DNA of 64,000 nt from Neotamlana sedimentorum (GTDB lineage Bacteria > Bacteroidota > Bacteroidia > Flavobacteriales > Flavobacteriaceae): assembly GCF_000943565.1 (NCBI RefSeq), contig NZ_JTDW01000004.1, positions 372,001-436,000 on the forward strand, given 5' to 3'. Positions 9,469-20,288 of this stretch are shown here, in pieces. Numbering within the stretch: the stretch's first letter is position 1; each line of letters begins with the position of its first letter. The notes under the pieces were generated by a model. The model was not told the DNA's origin. It saw nothing but the letters and a program-made list of their open reading frames with translations, and made no database searches. Both the position numbers and the translations under genes were made by a program.

Positions 9469-10323
9469 TTATTTAATTTGGCTTGGTCTGTATCCAAATT
9501 TTTTCTCGAAAGCATTTGAAAAAGACCCTAAACTGTCATACCCCACTTGCCACGCAGCTTCTTGTACTGTGGCTTTCTTATTATTTATTAAGTCATGAGC
9601 CATTTTTAAACGTTCATTTTGTAAATATTTAAAAACGGGTGCACCAAACAATGCTTTAAAATTCTTTTTTAAATTATAGGTATTCAAACCTATTTTACGA
9701 GACAATTCTGAAAGCGTAGGTGGATTATCTATATTATTAACCAAAATATCTTTAGCCAAATACAACTTTTCTCTTTCTGCTGTATTTATAGTATTTATTT
9801 TTAAGGAAGCTAATTGTCCAAAAAAATGCGACAATAACGTGGTCATTTGACTACGAAAGAACATCATTTTTGTTTTTCCTTCGTATGTCATGTTAAAAAC
9901 TGCGTCTACAATTTGATCCATTTCGGGCGTCATAAAAAACTTAGGCCCCTCTACATAATGATCGGAAGGATTAACCAATTCATTCAATAATGTTGAAAAA
10001 ATTTCACCTTCATTATTGGGTAGTTTATCTAAATTTCTAATTGAAGTTGCAATTAGCACACAACGTAAAGGCTTTTCAGGAGATACGGTATGCACAAATT
10101 CTACATGTTCGTCTGCATAAAAAGACAAAGCCAATCCTTTGGTTTGTTGACAGTGTTTTTCTTCACTTTTATAATTAACAGAAAGATCTACATTTCCAGA
10201 TCCATAAAAGGCCACAGCAATTACAGGTTCATCAAATCGACAAGCATCGGTTATCACACTTTCTGAAAAAGCCTCCTCTACCAGAATGGTAAAATCGTTA
10301 ATATTTATAAAATCTCTGGTCAT
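9469..10323 (-). CDS. AraC family transcriptional regulator
   Basis: The 284-residue protein carries a C-terminal AraC-type double helix-turn-helix (about 190-284) with LSRKIGLNTYNLKKNFKAL, then EAAWQVGYDSLGSFSNAFEK and the closing KKFGYRPSQIK. The N-terminal 180 residues are a divergent cupin-like sensor without a recognisable ligand. It is the first gene of the minus-strand NmrA/DUF1772 cluster and is divergent from the carboxymuconolactone decarboxylase-like gene at 10579, with a 255-base shared upstream region. It probably regulates both sides. Confidence 0.9.
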   Translation of the reverse strand: MTRDFININDFTILVEEAFSESVITDACRFDEPVIAVAFYGSGNVDLSVNYKSEEKHCQQTKGLALSFYADEHVEFVHTVSPEKPLRCVLIATSIRNLDKLPNNEGEIFSTLLNELVNPSDHYVEGPKFFMTPEMDQIVDAVFNMTYEGKTKMMFFRSQMTTLLSHFFGQLASLKINTINTAEREKLYLAKDILVNNIDNPPTLSELSRKIGLNTYNLKKNFKALFGAPVFKYLQNERLKMAHDLINNKKATVQEAAWQVGYDSLGSFSNAFEKKFGYRPSQIK

Positions 10324-10578
10324 AGATACCGTAAAGTTAAAAAATAGACGATAAAAATTTATTCTTCAAACAATTATTTGTCAAGCTTATTCCTTTTTAA
10401 AATAAATCATTATCCTCTCTGAATAAATTATAAGCGTATCTTCTAAATACTTTCGATTAGTGATTTTAATCGCAGAGAAAATTGTCCAATCAATAGACTT
10501 CAATCATCCATTTTATAGCGTGGGGGTTATACTCAATTTTATAGTGTCAATAATGACAAACAATTTAAAAACAAAAAA

Positions 10579-11034
10579 ATGGAAAATGTAATCGTTTTAG
10601 AACTTAAAGTTTCTCCGAGAGATGAAGTAGCTACAAGTAATCAAGAAATCTTTGATAATTTAAACAAAGCTTTAGGTTTTGTACCTAATCTTTATGCTAC
10701 TATGGCCTATTCTGATCATGGTCTTAGAAGATATTTAAATTTTCAAAATGCTAAAACATCATTCTCTAATAAAGAGAAAGAAGCGATTAACTTAATTGTT
10801 AGCGAAGTAAATGGCTGTGTTTATTGCTTAAGTACACATACCTTAATTGAAAAAATGAATGGTTTTACAGACACACAATTATTAGATATTAAAAGAGATA
10901 CAAGCGGAAACGCAAAGTTAGATGCCTTAGTAAAACTAGCTGCAGATATTACTAAAAATAAAGGAAACGCTGATGACGAGAATGTTCATTTTTTTTTAAC
11001 CAGGGCTACACCAAAGAAAGCAAGCATTAGGTAA
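10579..11034 (+). pseudogene. carboxymuconolactone decarboxylase-like (AhpD-type) gene with damaged 3' end
   Basis: The first ~135 residues fit peroxidase-related CMD proteins well, with GFVPNLYATMAYS, FSNKEKEAINLIVSEVNGC and the redox motif Cys80-x-x-Cys83-x3-His87. Family members run to about 175-185 residues and end in a helix pair after a GYT(K/D)E motif. Here the frame changes at a run of nine T (10989-10997). One extra T would restore the family-like residues NQGYTKE, but a stop follows six codons later, so the last ~40 residues are lost either way. The truncated product keeps the CxxC site but lacks part of the hexamer-forming fold. A base-calling error at the T run cannot be excluded. 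Confidence 0.65.
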
Positions 11035-11084
11035 ATGTAAATTCTATTAAACTAGGTTTGAAAAATATAAACAAGAAACAAATA

Positions 11085-11122
11085 AAAAAGCACTAAAGAT
11101 TGTAAAATTTTTAGTGCTTTTT
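11085..11122. terminator. bidirectional intrinsic terminator
   Basis: AAAAAGCACTAAA at 11085-11097 pairs with TTTAGTGCTTTTT at 11110-11122, with a 12-base loop. A-run and T-run on the two sides let it work for the CMD-like gene on the plus strand and for the convergent TPR gene on the minus strand. Confidence 0.75.
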
Positions 11123-11169
11123 ATAACTAATTAAAATCAGTTATTTTTTTAAATTTATACGTATAAATT

Positions 11170-12423
11170 TTATTGTCCTGCTTCAAGAGCTTCAACTTTA
11201 GTTTTTAACTCTTTATATTTATCGGTTTCACCTAAAATGCTATAAATATTCATTAATGTTTTAGCCGCATTAATGTTATCCTCATCAAGTTCTAAGGCTT
11301 TAGATAAATAAGGCACTGCTTCGTGATAAATTGCTTGTCTTTTTAAACGTAATTCTTCATAACGTCTATCATCAGCAGACGAAGTACCTAAACCATTCAT
11401 TTCCTCTACTAACGGTGCTTCTTGTTCTAAAACTAAAGCAGATAAGTTAATATATGCATTTACATATTTAGGATTAAGCTCTACCGCTTTTTCGTATTGC
11501 TTTTTAGCTTCTTCTAAATCGCCAGATTCTGTAGCAATTACTCCTAAATTATAACGCAACTCTGGGTTGTTTGGATCTAAAGAAGTAGCTTCTTCAAGCA
11601 ATTCTTTAAACTTTGTAGTATCGCCCATTTTGTAATAAATGTTCGCCTCGTTTAAAAGTAAGTTAATATCCTCTGGGTTTTTAGCTCTAGCTTCTGCCAT
11701 GGCTTCTAAAGCCTTTTCGTTATTTCCATTGGTTACATAAATTAAAGCAATGTTTTTAACGATTTCAGGGTATTTTGATTCTGTAACGCGCTCACCTGGA
11801 TTAATATGACTTTTAGCTTTTACATATAAATTTTGAGTGTTTTTATCACCTAAAATTTCTTCTTCACCGGTTTCAACATTAGTTGCGTAATATTGAGTTG
11901 AAATACCTGTATAACCTAAATCTTTAAGTTTTTCGTAAAGGTTTAACGCTCTATCGTAATCTTGTACATTAATTGCTGTAGCAGCTGCATAATATAAAAA
12001 TACAGTATCGGTTTGTTTTAGGTTGTAAGCTCTCTCGAAGTTTGAAGAAGCCGTTTTAAAATCTTGTCCTTCGTAAGCTTCGTTTCCTTTTTTAAGAAAG
12101 GCACTTACCATGGTCGATTTTAACTCTGCTGCTGCTGGAGCATTATCCGAACCAACCTTGTCAAGACTTTCAATAGCTGTATCTATATCCCCAGCATTAG
12201 CACTTCCGTTTGAATACAGCGCTTGAGCTTTTAATAAGTAATACTTCGATTTTAATTTCTCATCTAAAGAGCTAATCATAGGTTCAACTGCACTTAAAGC
12301 TGTTTTAGCCTCTGAGAAGTTAGCACTTTTAATTGCTTTTTCAGCAGCTTTCAATTCTTTTTTCTGTGCAAATGAAAAGGCACTGATTGATAAAGCTAAA
12401 GCAAAAATTAATTGTTTTTTCAT
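11170..12423 (-). CDS. exported TPR-repeat protein
   Basis: The 417-residue protein has a signal peptide (MKKQLIFALALSISAFSFAQ, 1-20) and several tetratricopeptide repeats. The clearest run over about 225-330 (PELRYNLGVIATESGDLEEA, then AVELNPKYVNAYINLSALVL), with degenerate copies before and after. TPR solenoids mediate protein-protein contacts; this one would act in the periplasm or at the outer membrane. It starts 27 bases downstream of the gyrA stop on the same strand, so it may be read through from gyrA. Specific partner unknown. Confidence 0.85.
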   Translation of the reverse strand: MKKQLIFALALSISAFSFAQKKELKAAEKAIKSANFSEAKTALSAVEPMISSLDEKLKSKYYLLKAQALYSNGSANAGDIDTAIESLDKVGSDNAPAAAELKSTMVSAFLKKGNEAYEGQDFKTASSNFERAYNLKQTDTVFLYYAAATAINVQDYDRALNLYEKLKDLGYTGISTQYYATNVETGEEEILGDKNTQNLYVKAKSHINPGERVTESKYPEIVKNIALIYVTNGNNEKALEAMAEARAKNPEDINLLLNEANIYYKMGDTTKFKELLEEATSLDPNNPELRYNLGVIATESGDLEEAKKQYEKAVELNPKYVNAYINLSALVLEQEAPLVEEMNGLGTSSADDRRYEELRLKRQAIYHEAVPYLSKALELDEDNINAAKTLMNIYSILGETDKYKELKTKVEALEAGQ

Positions 12424-12450
12424 TTTAGTAAAATTAAGTTTATTTAATGT

Positions 12451-15006
12451 TTATTCTTCTGCTGATGAATTATCAAGAGTTGTGCCATCTTGCGTTTCTT
12501 CAGTGTTTTCAATAGATTCAGCATCCACATCACCTACTTCATCTTCATCATGCATTACTTTAGCAACCGCGGCAATCGAGTCGTTACCTTTTAAATTAAT
12601 TAACTTAACCCCTTGTGTTGCTCTACCCATTGTACGTAAATTCTCGACAGCTAGACGTATTGCAATACCAGATTTATTAATAATCATTAAATCATCACTA
12701 TCTGTAACACTTTTTATGGCCACTAAGTTACCTGTTTTTTCTGTAATAGAGATGGTTTTTACACCTTTTCCTCCACGGTTTGTAATGCGGTAAACTGCTT
12801 CACCATCCTCAGGATCATCAATGAAAGTACGTTTTCCATAACCATTTTCTGTTACAACTAAAACAGTTTCTTCTTGCGGATTCTCCACGGTTACCATACC
12901 AATCACTTCATCTTTTTCGTTTGCTAAAGTAATACCTCTTACACCTGAAGCTCCACGCCCCATTGGTCTTGTTTTAGCTTCTTCGAAACGAATGGCTTTA
13001 CCGGATTTAAGCGCTAACATAACTTGGCTGTTACCTGTGGTTAATTTAGCTTCTAATAATTCGTCATTATCTTTAATTGTAATGGCGTTAATACCGTTGG
13101 TACGCGGACGCGAATACTGCTCTAAAGCTGTTTTCTTTACTTGCCCATTTTTAGTTGCCATAATTACGTAATGGCTATTAATGTAATCTTCATCCTTTAA
13201 ATCTTGAGTACAAATAAAGGCCATTACCTTATCGTCCTGTTCTATATTTATTAGATTTTGTATAGCTCGTCCTTTTGAGGTTTTACTACCTTCTGGTATT
13301 TCGTATACACGCATCCAGAAACATTTACCTTTTTGTGTAAAGAATAACATGTACTGATGATTTGTACCCACAAATAAATGTTCTAAGAAATCTTCATTTC
13401 TGGTAGTTGAAGCTTTTTGCCCAACACCTCCTCTATTTTGTGTTTTATATTCGTTAAGCGAAGTACGTTTAATATAACCAGCATGAGAAATTGTAATAAC
13501 TACTTTTTCGTTAGGAATCATATCTTCTATACTTAAGCTTCCGCCTGCGTATTCGATAACCGAGCGACGCTCGTCTCCATACTTATCTCTTACAATATTT
13601 AACTCTTCTTTTATAATATCCATTCTGCGCTCTTTCTTGGCAAGAATGTCTTTTAAATCTTCAATGGTTTTCATCAACTCTTCATACTCTGTACGCAATT
13701 TATCTTGCTCTAGTCCTGTAAGTTGACGTAATCTCATTTCTACAATAGCACGTGCTTGAATTTCGGTTAACTCAAAACGTTCTATTAATTTATTTCTAGC
13801 TTCGTCTGCATTTGACGAGGCACGAATAAGAGCAATTACTTCATCTATATTATCTGATGCAATAATTAAACCTTCTAAAATATGTGCACGTTCTTCCGCT
13901 TTGCGTAATTCGTATTGTGTACGCCTAGTAACAACTTCATGCCTGTGCTCTACAAAATAGTGTATAAGCTGTTTTAGGTTTAATAACTGTGGGCGACCAT
14001 TTACTAATGCTATATTATTTACACTAAAAGATGACTGTAAAGCTGTGTATTTATAAAGCTTATTTAATACAATATTTGGTATTGCATCACGCTTTAAAAC
14101 GTAAACTACGCGCATACCATTTCTATCGGACTCATCGCGAATAGTTGATATTCCTTCTAGTTTTTTATCGTTAACTAAATCGGCCGTTTTTTTAATCATG
14201 TCGGCTTTGTTAACTTGGTATGGTATTTCGGTAACAATTATACACTCTCTACCATTTACTTCTTCAATAATGGCTTTGCCTCGCATTACAATTCGTCCGC
14301 GGCCAGTTTCAAAAGCTTCTTTTACTCCATCGTACCCATAAATGGTTCCTCCGGTAGGAAAATCTGGAGCTTTTATATGCTGCATTAATTCGCTTATTTC
14401 AATATCGGTATTATCTATATAAGCAATAGTACCATCAACAACTTCGGTTAAGTTATGAGGTGGCATATTTGTAGCCATACCAACTGCAATACCAGAGGCT
14501 CCATTAACTAATAAAGTTGGAACTTTTGTTGGTAAAACGGTGGGCTCTTTATATTCGTCAGAGAAATTTAATTTATGGTCTACAGTATCCTTATCAATGT
14601 CTGCCAACATGTCCTCTGAAATTTTCTGCATTCTCGCTTCGGTATAACGCATTGCTGCAGGGTTATCACCGTCAATAGAACCATAATTTCCTTGTCCATC
14701 TACCAATAAGTATCGTAAACTCCAATCTTGTGCCATACGCACCATGGTATCATAAACCGATGAGTCTCCATGTGGGTGATATTTACCTAATACTTCACCT
14801 ACTATGGTTGCCGATTTTTTATAAGCTACATTAGACCTTACTCCTAAGGTATGCATACCATAAAGTACACGACGGTGTACTGGTTTAAATCCATCTCTTA
14901 CATCTGGTAACGCACGTGACACAATGACTGACATTGAATAATCAATGTAAGCCGATTTCATCTCATCTTCTATATTAATAGGGATGAGTTTTTCTCCTTC
15001 TGCCAT
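12451..15006 (-). CDS. gyrA: DNA gyrase subunit A
   Basis: The 851-residue subunit breaks and rejoins DNA in the A2B2 gyrase that introduces negative supercoils. The catalytic Tyr121 is in [10 protein letters not shown]. The quinolone-determining region reads [12 protein letters not shown], with Ser82 and Asp86 at the positions of E. coli Ser83 and Asp87, so there is no sign of the usual resistance substitutions. The C-terminal beta-pinwheel begins after about residue 500 and the GyrA-box appears as QNRGGVGQ. The C-terminal tail is acidic, as often seen. Presence of the GyrA-box and acidic tail favours gyrase over ParC. Confidence 0.97.
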   Translation of the reverse strand: MAEGEKLIPINIEDEMKSAYIDYSMSVIVSRALPDVRDGFKPVHRRVLYGMHTLGVRSNVAYKKSATIVGEVLGKYHPHGDSSVYDTMVRMAQDWSLRYLLVDGQGNYGSIDGDNPAAMRYTEARMQKISEDMLADIDKDTVDHKLNFSDEYKEPTVLPTKVPTLLVNGASGIAVGMATNMPPHNLTEVVDGTIAYIDNTDIEISELMQHIKAPDFPTGGTIYGYDGVKEAFETGRGRIVMRGKAIIEEVNGRECIIVTEIPYQVNKADMIKKTADLVNDKKLEGISTIRDESDRNGMRVVYVLKRDAIPNIVLNKLYKYTALQSSFSVNNIALVNGRPQLLNLKQLIHYFVEHRHEVVTRRTQYELRKAEERAHILEGLIIASDNIDEVIALIRASSNADEARNKLIERFELTEIQARAIVEMRLRQLTGLEQDKLRTEYEELMKTIEDLKDILAKKERRMDIIKEELNIVRDKYGDERRSVIEYAGGSLSIEDMIPNEKVVITISHAGYIKRTSLNEYKTQNRGGVGQKASTTRNEDFLEHLFVGTNHQYMLFFTQKGKCFWMRVYEIPEGSKTSKGRAIQNLINIEQDDKVMAFICTQDLKDEDYINSHYVIMATKNGQVKKTALEQYSRPRTNGINAITIKDNDELLEAKLTTGNSQVMLALKSGKAIRFEEAKTRPMGRGASGVRGITLANEKDEVIGMVTVENPQEETVLVVTENGYGKRTFIDDPEDGEAVYRITNRGGKGVKTISITEKTGNLVAIKSVTDSDDLMIINKSGIAIRLAVENLRTMGRATQGVKLINLKGNDSIAAVAKVMHDEDEVGDVDAESIENTEETQDGTTLDNSSAEE

Positions 15007-15265
15007 ATATAATTTAATTTAATTTTATGTGTAATTCAAAACGTGCTAATATACGTATTTCATTAGTTTTGATAAGCCTTCAGAATATTTTTTTAACGTT
15101 TTTTATTAACAATTTTAATACTAATTTTAGTTAATAAGTATCTTTTTAAACGTTTTGATTATATGAAGAATTTTTCGTCAATTAGCATCAAGCAGACATT
15201 TTTAGGTATAGTTTTTGCCTTTAGTTAAATGTTTTACTATTTTTAATGCAGAAAGGACACAATAT

Positions 15266-17812
15266 ATGGATGATAATTTTTCACCTAGAGTAAAAGATGT
15301 AATTGCCTTTAGTAAGGAAGAAGCATTGCGTTTGGGCCATGATTTTATTGGCACCGAGCACTTAATGCTGGGGCTCTTGCGCGACGGAAATGGCAAAGCA
15401 ATAAATATTTTAAACGCCTTGGATATAGACCTAAATCACTTAAGACGTAAGGTAGAAATTCTAAGTCCTGCCAACCCAAACATATCCGTTGCAACCAACC
15501 AGAAAAAGAATTTACATCTTACAAGACAAGCAGAACGTGCTTTAAAAACAACATTTTTAGAAGCGAAACTTTTCCAAAGCACTTCTATTAACACGGCACA
15601 CCTCTTGCTTTGTATTTTACGAAATGAAAACGACCCAACTACCAAACTTTTAAATAAGTTAAAAGTTGACTATGACAATGTTAAAGAACAATTTAAGTTT
15701 ATGATTACAAACGACAACAATTACATAGAACCTAAATCGGAATCGTTTCAAGACGACGATACCTCGTCTGAAGACGAAGGAACAAAAGATGTATTCAATA
15801 CACCATCTAATAAATCGAATAAGAAATCGAAAACTCCTGTTTTAGATAATTTTGGGAGGGATTTAACTGCTCTTGCCGAGGAAGGCAAACTCGACCCTGT
15901 TGTGGGACGAGAAAAAGAAATAGAACGTGTTTCTCAAGTTTTAAGCAGAAGAAAGAAAAACAACCCACTTTTAATTGGCGAACCTGGTGTTGGTAAATCT
16001 GCCATTGCTGAAGGTTTAGCCCTTAGAATTGTTAAACGTAAAGTATCGCGTATTTTATTTAATAAACGCGTTGTTACCTTAGATTTAGCAAGCTTAGTTG
16101 CAGGTACAAAATACCGCGGACAATTTGAAGAGCGCATGAAAGCCGTAATGAACGAGTTAGAAAAAAACGATGACGTTATACTCTTTATTGATGAAATTCA
16201 CACCATTGTTGGTGCTGGTGGAGCTACTGGAAGCTTAGATGCTTCAAATATGTTTAAACCAGCTTTGGCTCGTGGGGAAATTCAATGTATTGGTGCTACA
16301 ACGTTAGATGAATACAGACAATATATAGAGAAGGACGGTGCATTAGAACGTCGTTTCCAAAAGGTAATTGTAGAACCTACTACTGTTGAAGAAACTATAG
16401 AAATACTTAATAACATTAAGGCTAAATATGAAGAGCATCATAATGTTGATTATACACCTGAAGCTATTGAAGCATGTGTAAAATTAACAAACCGTTATAT
16501 GACCGAGCGTTTCTTACCAGACAAAGCTATTGATGCTCTAGATGAGGCTGGGTCACGTGTTCATATCACTAATATAGATGTGCCGAAACAAATTATAGAG
16601 CTAGAAAAACAACTTGAAGATATTAAAGAACTTAAAAACGCCGTAGTTCGTAAGCAAAAATACGAAGAAGCAGCACGTTTAAGGGATGATGAAAAGCGTA
16701 TTGAAAAGGAACTTGCCATTGCTCAAGAAAAATGGGAAGAAGACACCAAACAACATCGTGAAATTGTTACTGAAGATAATGTGGCTGATGTAATTTCAAT
16801 GATGACAGGTGTCCCTGTAAACCGCATCGCCCAAACCGAAATTAATAAACTTGCAGAATTACCCAATCTTATTAAAGGTAAAGTAATTGGACAAGACGAT
16901 GCTGTTGCTAAAGTAGTAAAAGCTATACAACGAAACCGAGCAGGTTTAAAAGATCCGAATAAACCAATTGGCTCTTTTATTTTCTTGGGTCAAACTGGGG
17001 TTGGTAAAACGCAATTAGCTAAAATTTTATCTCGTGAATTATTTGATAGTGAAGATTCTTTAGTTAGAATTGACATGAGTGAATATATGGAGAAGTTTGC
17101 TATTTCTAGATTAATTGGAGCGCCTCCAGGGTATGTAGGTTATGAAGAAGGTGGGCAATTAACCGAAAAAGTGCGTCGCAAACCTTATTCAGTTATATTA
17201 TTAGATGAAATTGAAAAAGCTCACCCTGATGTATTTAATATGTTACTACAAGTACTAGATGACGGGTATTTAACAGATAGTTTAGGACGAAAAATAGATT
17301 TTAGAAACAGTATTATAATAATGACATCCAATATTGGAGCGCGTAAACTTAAAGATTTTGGTACTGGTATTGGTTTTGGCACTGCATCTCAAAAGGCACA
17401 GGAAGCTGAAAACACAAGAAGTGTTATTGAAAATGCCTTAAAAAAATCGTTTGCTCCAGAATTTTTAAATAGAATTGACGATGTTATAGTATTTAATGCT
17501 TTAGAAAAAGAAGATATTGGTAAAATTATTGATATTGAATTAGAAAAATTATTAGCAAGAATTAAAGGATTGGGTTATAACTTAACACTTACCGATATTG
17601 CTAAAGATTTTATTGCGGATAAAGGATTCGATAAACAATATGGTGCAAGACCATTAAAACGAGCTATTCAAAAATATGTAGAAGATGCTTTAGCTGAAGA
17701 AATTGTGGCGTCAAACCTAAAAGAAGGAGATAGCATAAAACTTGATTTTGATGAAACCAAAGATGAATTGGTAATTTCTATTGAAAAAGCTGAAAAACCT
17801 ACAGAATCATAG
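15266..17812 (+). CDS. clpC: ATP-dependent Clp protease ATP-binding subunit ClpC
   Basis: Hexameric AAA+ unfoldase that feeds substrates to ClpP. From the ATG at 15266 (848 residues) it has a double Clp N-domain (1-150), Walker A GEPGVGKS (238-245), an UVR-type coiled coil (KYEEAARLRDDEKRIEKEL), and a second Walker A GQTGVGKT (575-582). A GIGFG loop near residue 695 is the ClpP-docking signature, which separates it from ClpB. The frame extends upstream to a TTG at 15215, but MDDNFSPRVKDVIAFSKEEA is the usual ClpC start and an AAAGGA lies 7 bases or so before it. Divergent from gyrA. Confidence 0.95.
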   Translation: MDDNFSPRVKDVIAFSKEEALRLGHDFIGTEHLMLGLLRDGNGKAINILNALDIDLNHLRRKVEILSPANPNISVATNQKKNLHLTRQAERALKTTFLEAKLFQSTSINTAHLLLCILRNENDPTTKLLNKLKVDYDNVKEQFKFMITNDNNYIEPKSESFQDDDTSSEDEGTKDVFNTPSNKSNKKSKTPVLDNFGRDLTALAEEGKLDPVVGREKEIERVSQVLSRRKKNNPLLIGEPGVGKSAIAEGLALRIVKRKVSRILFNKRVVTLDLASLVAGTKYRGQFEERMKAVMNELEKNDDVILFIDEIHTIVGAGGATGSLDASNMFKPALARGEIQCIGATTLDEYRQYIEKDGALERRFQKVIVEPTTVEETIEILNNIKAKYEEHHNVDYTPEAIEACVKLTNRYMTERFLPDKAIDALDEAGSRVHITNIDVPKQIIELEKQLEDIKELKNAVVRKQKYEEAARLRDDEKRIEKELAIAQEKWEEDTKQHREIVTEDNVADVISMMTGVPVNRIAQTEINKLAELPNLIKGKVIGQDDAVAKVVKAIQRNRAGLKDPNKPIGSFIFLGQTGVGKTQLAKILSRELFDSEDSLVRIDMSEYMEKFAISRLIGAPPGYVGYEEGGQLTEKVRRKPYSVILLDEIEKAHPDVFNMLLQVLDDGYLTDSLGRKIDFRNSIIIMTSNIGARKLKDFGTGIGFGTASQKAQEAENTRSVIENALKKSFAPEFLNRIDDVIVFNALEKEDIGKIIDIELEKLLARIKGLGYNLTLTDIAKDFIADKGFDKQYGARPLKRAIQKYVEDALAEEIVASNLKEGDSIKLDFDETKDELVISIEKAEKPTES

Positions 17813-17833
17813 GTTATAAATATAAACAATTCT

Positions 17834-17866
17834 ATAAAAGCCCGGAAATAATTTCTGGGCTTTTAT
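17834..17866 (+). terminator. intrinsic terminator of clpC
   Basis: AAAGCCCGGAAA pairs with TTTCTGGGCTTT (one G-T) around a 2-3 base loop and is followed by a T-rich run, 20 bases after the clpC stop. The A-rich left side may also serve the convergent transporter gene. Confidence 0.8.
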
Positions 17867-17929
17867 TTTTTATCTCCTATAAAAAAATAGAGCTTTATAT
17901 TGAATCACTTAAAATTTGCGGGAAATATT

Positions 17930-19228
17930 TCAGACAGATTTAGGCACCCTAAAAAGTAGTATTATCCCTAATAAAAAAAAGATAAACAAAAACAGAATGC
18001 CATTACGCATACTTCCGGTAATTTGATCTATAAACGCAAAAATTACCATACCTATTACAATACCAATTTTTTCAGCAACATCATAAAAACTAAAATACGA
18101 AGTGCTATCATCGGTTTCTGGCAAAAACTTCGAGTAAGTAGAACGTGCTAACGATTGTATACCTCCCATAATCAAGCCTACAATAGCTGCGGCAATATAA
18201 AACTGTAAAGGAGTTTTCATGAAATAAGCATAAAAACAAAGAGACATCCAAATAAAATTGACACCTATCAATGCCTTTATATTCCCAAATTTAGCAGAAG
18301 CCCTAGATGTTAAAAACGCACCTAAAATAGCAACCAACTGAATAACTAAAATACTCACTATAAGCCCCGATGTTTTTTCGTCGTTGTTACCCCAGTTAAT
18401 TTCCTCTTCTCCAAAATAAACCGCAACTAACATAATAGTTTGTACTGCCATACTAAACACAAAAAAAGCATACAAATATCGTTTAAGTCTAAGGTTTAAT
18501 TTTAATTGCTTCCAAACTAATTTTAATTCTTTTAATCCATTAAAGATAACATCCTTTGTCACTTTTTCGTCATTAGAGGTTCCTTTTGGTAACCAATAAA
18601 AACTATATTGGCTAAAACCAATCCACCAAATACCTACTGTTATAAACGAGTACCTCATCATTTGCATTTTAGCAGCCCCATCATCTTGACTCATCACCAT
18701 TACCAAATTAATAATAAGTAAAATAACGCTGCCAACATACCCCAGCGAAAACCCCTTTGCACTTATACTATCTTGTTGTTTTTCAAAAGCAATATCAGGC
18801 AAATACGAGTTATAAAAAACTAAACTTCCCCAATAGCCTATTAAACCCATAAAATAAAATAACAAACTTAAATGAATCTTTTCCAAAGAAACGTCAAACC
18901 AATACAAACCTATACAACCAACACCTCCTAAATAACAAAAGAACTTCATAAAATTCTTTTTATTACCAACATAATCGGCAATTCCAGATAAAATAGGAGA
19001 TGTAAAAGCAACTACTAAAAATGTGAAAGCGGTTACAAAAGTAATTAAAGCTGTGCTTTTAAATTCTATACCAAAAGCTGCAACAGTTTTAATTTCTGAA
19101 ATAAATAACGCTGAATAAAATATAGGAAAAATTGAAGATGCAATGGTTAACGTATAAACCGAGTTAGCCCAATCATAAAAAGCCCAAGCATTTAAAAGTT
19201 TTTTACTTCCTTTTTCTAGTTTCTCCAT
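17930..19228 (-). CDS. UMF1-type major facilitator superfamily transporter
   Basis: The 432-residue protein has about 12 hydrophobic helices and the N-terminal WAFYDWANSVYTL segment typical of the UMF1 (Vps22-like Atg22) branch of MFS transporters. The cytoplasmic loop between the two halves is near 205-240, and GLIMGGIQSLARSTYSKFLP in the second half is a further family signature. Atg22 relatives are amino acid effluxers in yeast; the bacterial substrate is not known. The start is the ATG before EKLEKGSKKLLNAW. Confidence 0.85.
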   Translation of the reverse strand: MEKLEKGSKKLLNAWAFYDWANSVYTLTIASSIFPIFYSALFISEIKTVAAFGIEFKSTALITFVTAFTFLVVAFTSPILSGIADYVGNKKNFMKFFCYLGGVGCIGLYWFDVSLEKIHLSLLFYFMGLIGYWGSLVFYNSYLPDIAFEKQQDSISAKGFSLGYVGSVILLIINLVMVMSQDDGAAKMQMMRYSFITVGIWWIGFSQYSFYWLPKGTSNDEKVTKDVIFNGLKELKLVWKQLKLNLRLKRYLYAFFVFSMAVQTIMLVAVYFGEEEINWGNNDEKTSGLIVSILVIQLVAILGAFLTSRASAKFGNIKALIGVNFIWMSLCFYAYFMKTPLQFYIAAAIVGLIMGGIQSLARSTYSKFLPETDDSTSYFSFYDVAEKIGIVIGMVIFAFIDQITGSMRNGILFLFIFFLLGIILLFRVPKSV

Positions 19229-19295
19229 AAATTATAATAAAAAAAGCTGCCAACCTTTTTAGTTAACAGCTCCTAAAGTAAATAAATATTTTAAA

Positions 19296-20129
19296 CTAAA
19301 AGTCTCCTAACGGTCTAAATGAAGACACACCGTATTTTTCGGCCTCTTTTTTAGCATGAGGTGCTAATGCTTGTAAATTTGCAATACGAGAATCGTTACT
19401 TGGGTGTGTGCTTAAAAATTCTGGAGTAGACTGTCCCCCGCTATTAGCTTTCATACGCTCCCATAATACAGATGCTTCATCTGGATTATAACCTGCAATA
19501 GCCATTAAATAAATTCCTATTTTATCAGCTTCAGTTTCATGGCTTCTGCTAAAAGGCAACATGCCCGCAACATTAGATACCACGCCAAAAGATTGATTAA
19601 ATATACTTAAAGCTTGTTGATCGCTTGATAATGCTACATTTCCAGCTACAGCCAAACCTTGTTGTAAATAAGCTGCACTCATACGTTGCTGCCCATGATT
19701 TGCTAAAGCATGTGCTACTTCGTGCCCCATAATGGCGGCAACACCTGTTTCGTTATCTGCAATTGGTAAAATACCTGTGTAAAATGCAATTTTTCCTCCT
19801 GGCATACACCAAGCATTTACTTGCTCAGATTCTATTAGCTTATATTCCCATTTGTAATCGTTAAGGTAACCCTCATAACCATTGGCATTTAAATAACGTT
19901 CTGCAGCAACCGCTATGCGCTGTCCTACTCTAGTTATCATTTCAGATTGAGAGGTTCCTGTAATAACTTTGCTTTCAGTTAACACCTGATTGTATTGTGA
20001 AAACGACGATGGAAACAACTGATCGTTAGAAACAAAAGCCATTGTTTTTTTACCCGTAAACGGATTGGTTGCACAGGAAATTATTAAAAAAAGTATCCCT
20101 GCTGCTATTAATATTTTTTTAGTGTTCAT
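19296..20129 (-). CDS. M48 family zinc metalloprotease, lipoprotein
   Basis: The 277-residue protein begins with a lipoprotein signal and lipobox LIISC (Cys19). The zinc site HEVAH (136-140) in MGHEVAHALANHG and the third ligand Glu200 in SRSHETEADKIG mark an M48B peptidase of the LoiP/BepA type, acting at the inner face of the outer membrane in protein quality control. The segment AWCMPGGKIAFYTGIL is also diagnostic. Single-copy here, divergent from msrB with 159 bases between them. Confidence 0.92.
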   Translation of the reverse strand: MNTKKILIAAGILFLIISCATNPFTGKKTMAFVSNDQLFPSSFSQYNQVLTESKVITGTSQSEMITRVGQRIAVAAERYLNANGYEGYLNDYKWEYKLIESEQVNAWCMPGGKIAFYTGILPIADNETGVAAIMGHEVAHALANHGQQRMSAAYLQQGLAVAGNVALSSDQQALSIFNQSFGVVSNVAGMLPFSRSHETEADKIGIYLMAIAGYNPDEASVLWERMKANSGGQSTPEFLSTHPSNDSRIANLQALAPHAKKEAEKYGVSSFRPLGDF

Positions 20130-20288
20130 TATTATATGGTTTTAATAGATTATAAAAATAGTAAATCAATATCGTATTTTATGACACAATTTAACTTAAT
20201 TAGTCACAACTCAAATTGAACATAAAATTATTAGTTTAGTTTGTTATTTAGTAAACTTATATACGACTTAATTTAAAAAATAATTTAT

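Noticed and set aside
15215-15265. Upstream TTG start for clpC
   Set aside because: Adds 17 residues unlike the family; the ATG at 15266 gives the standard ClpC N-terminus and has a purine-rich site before it.
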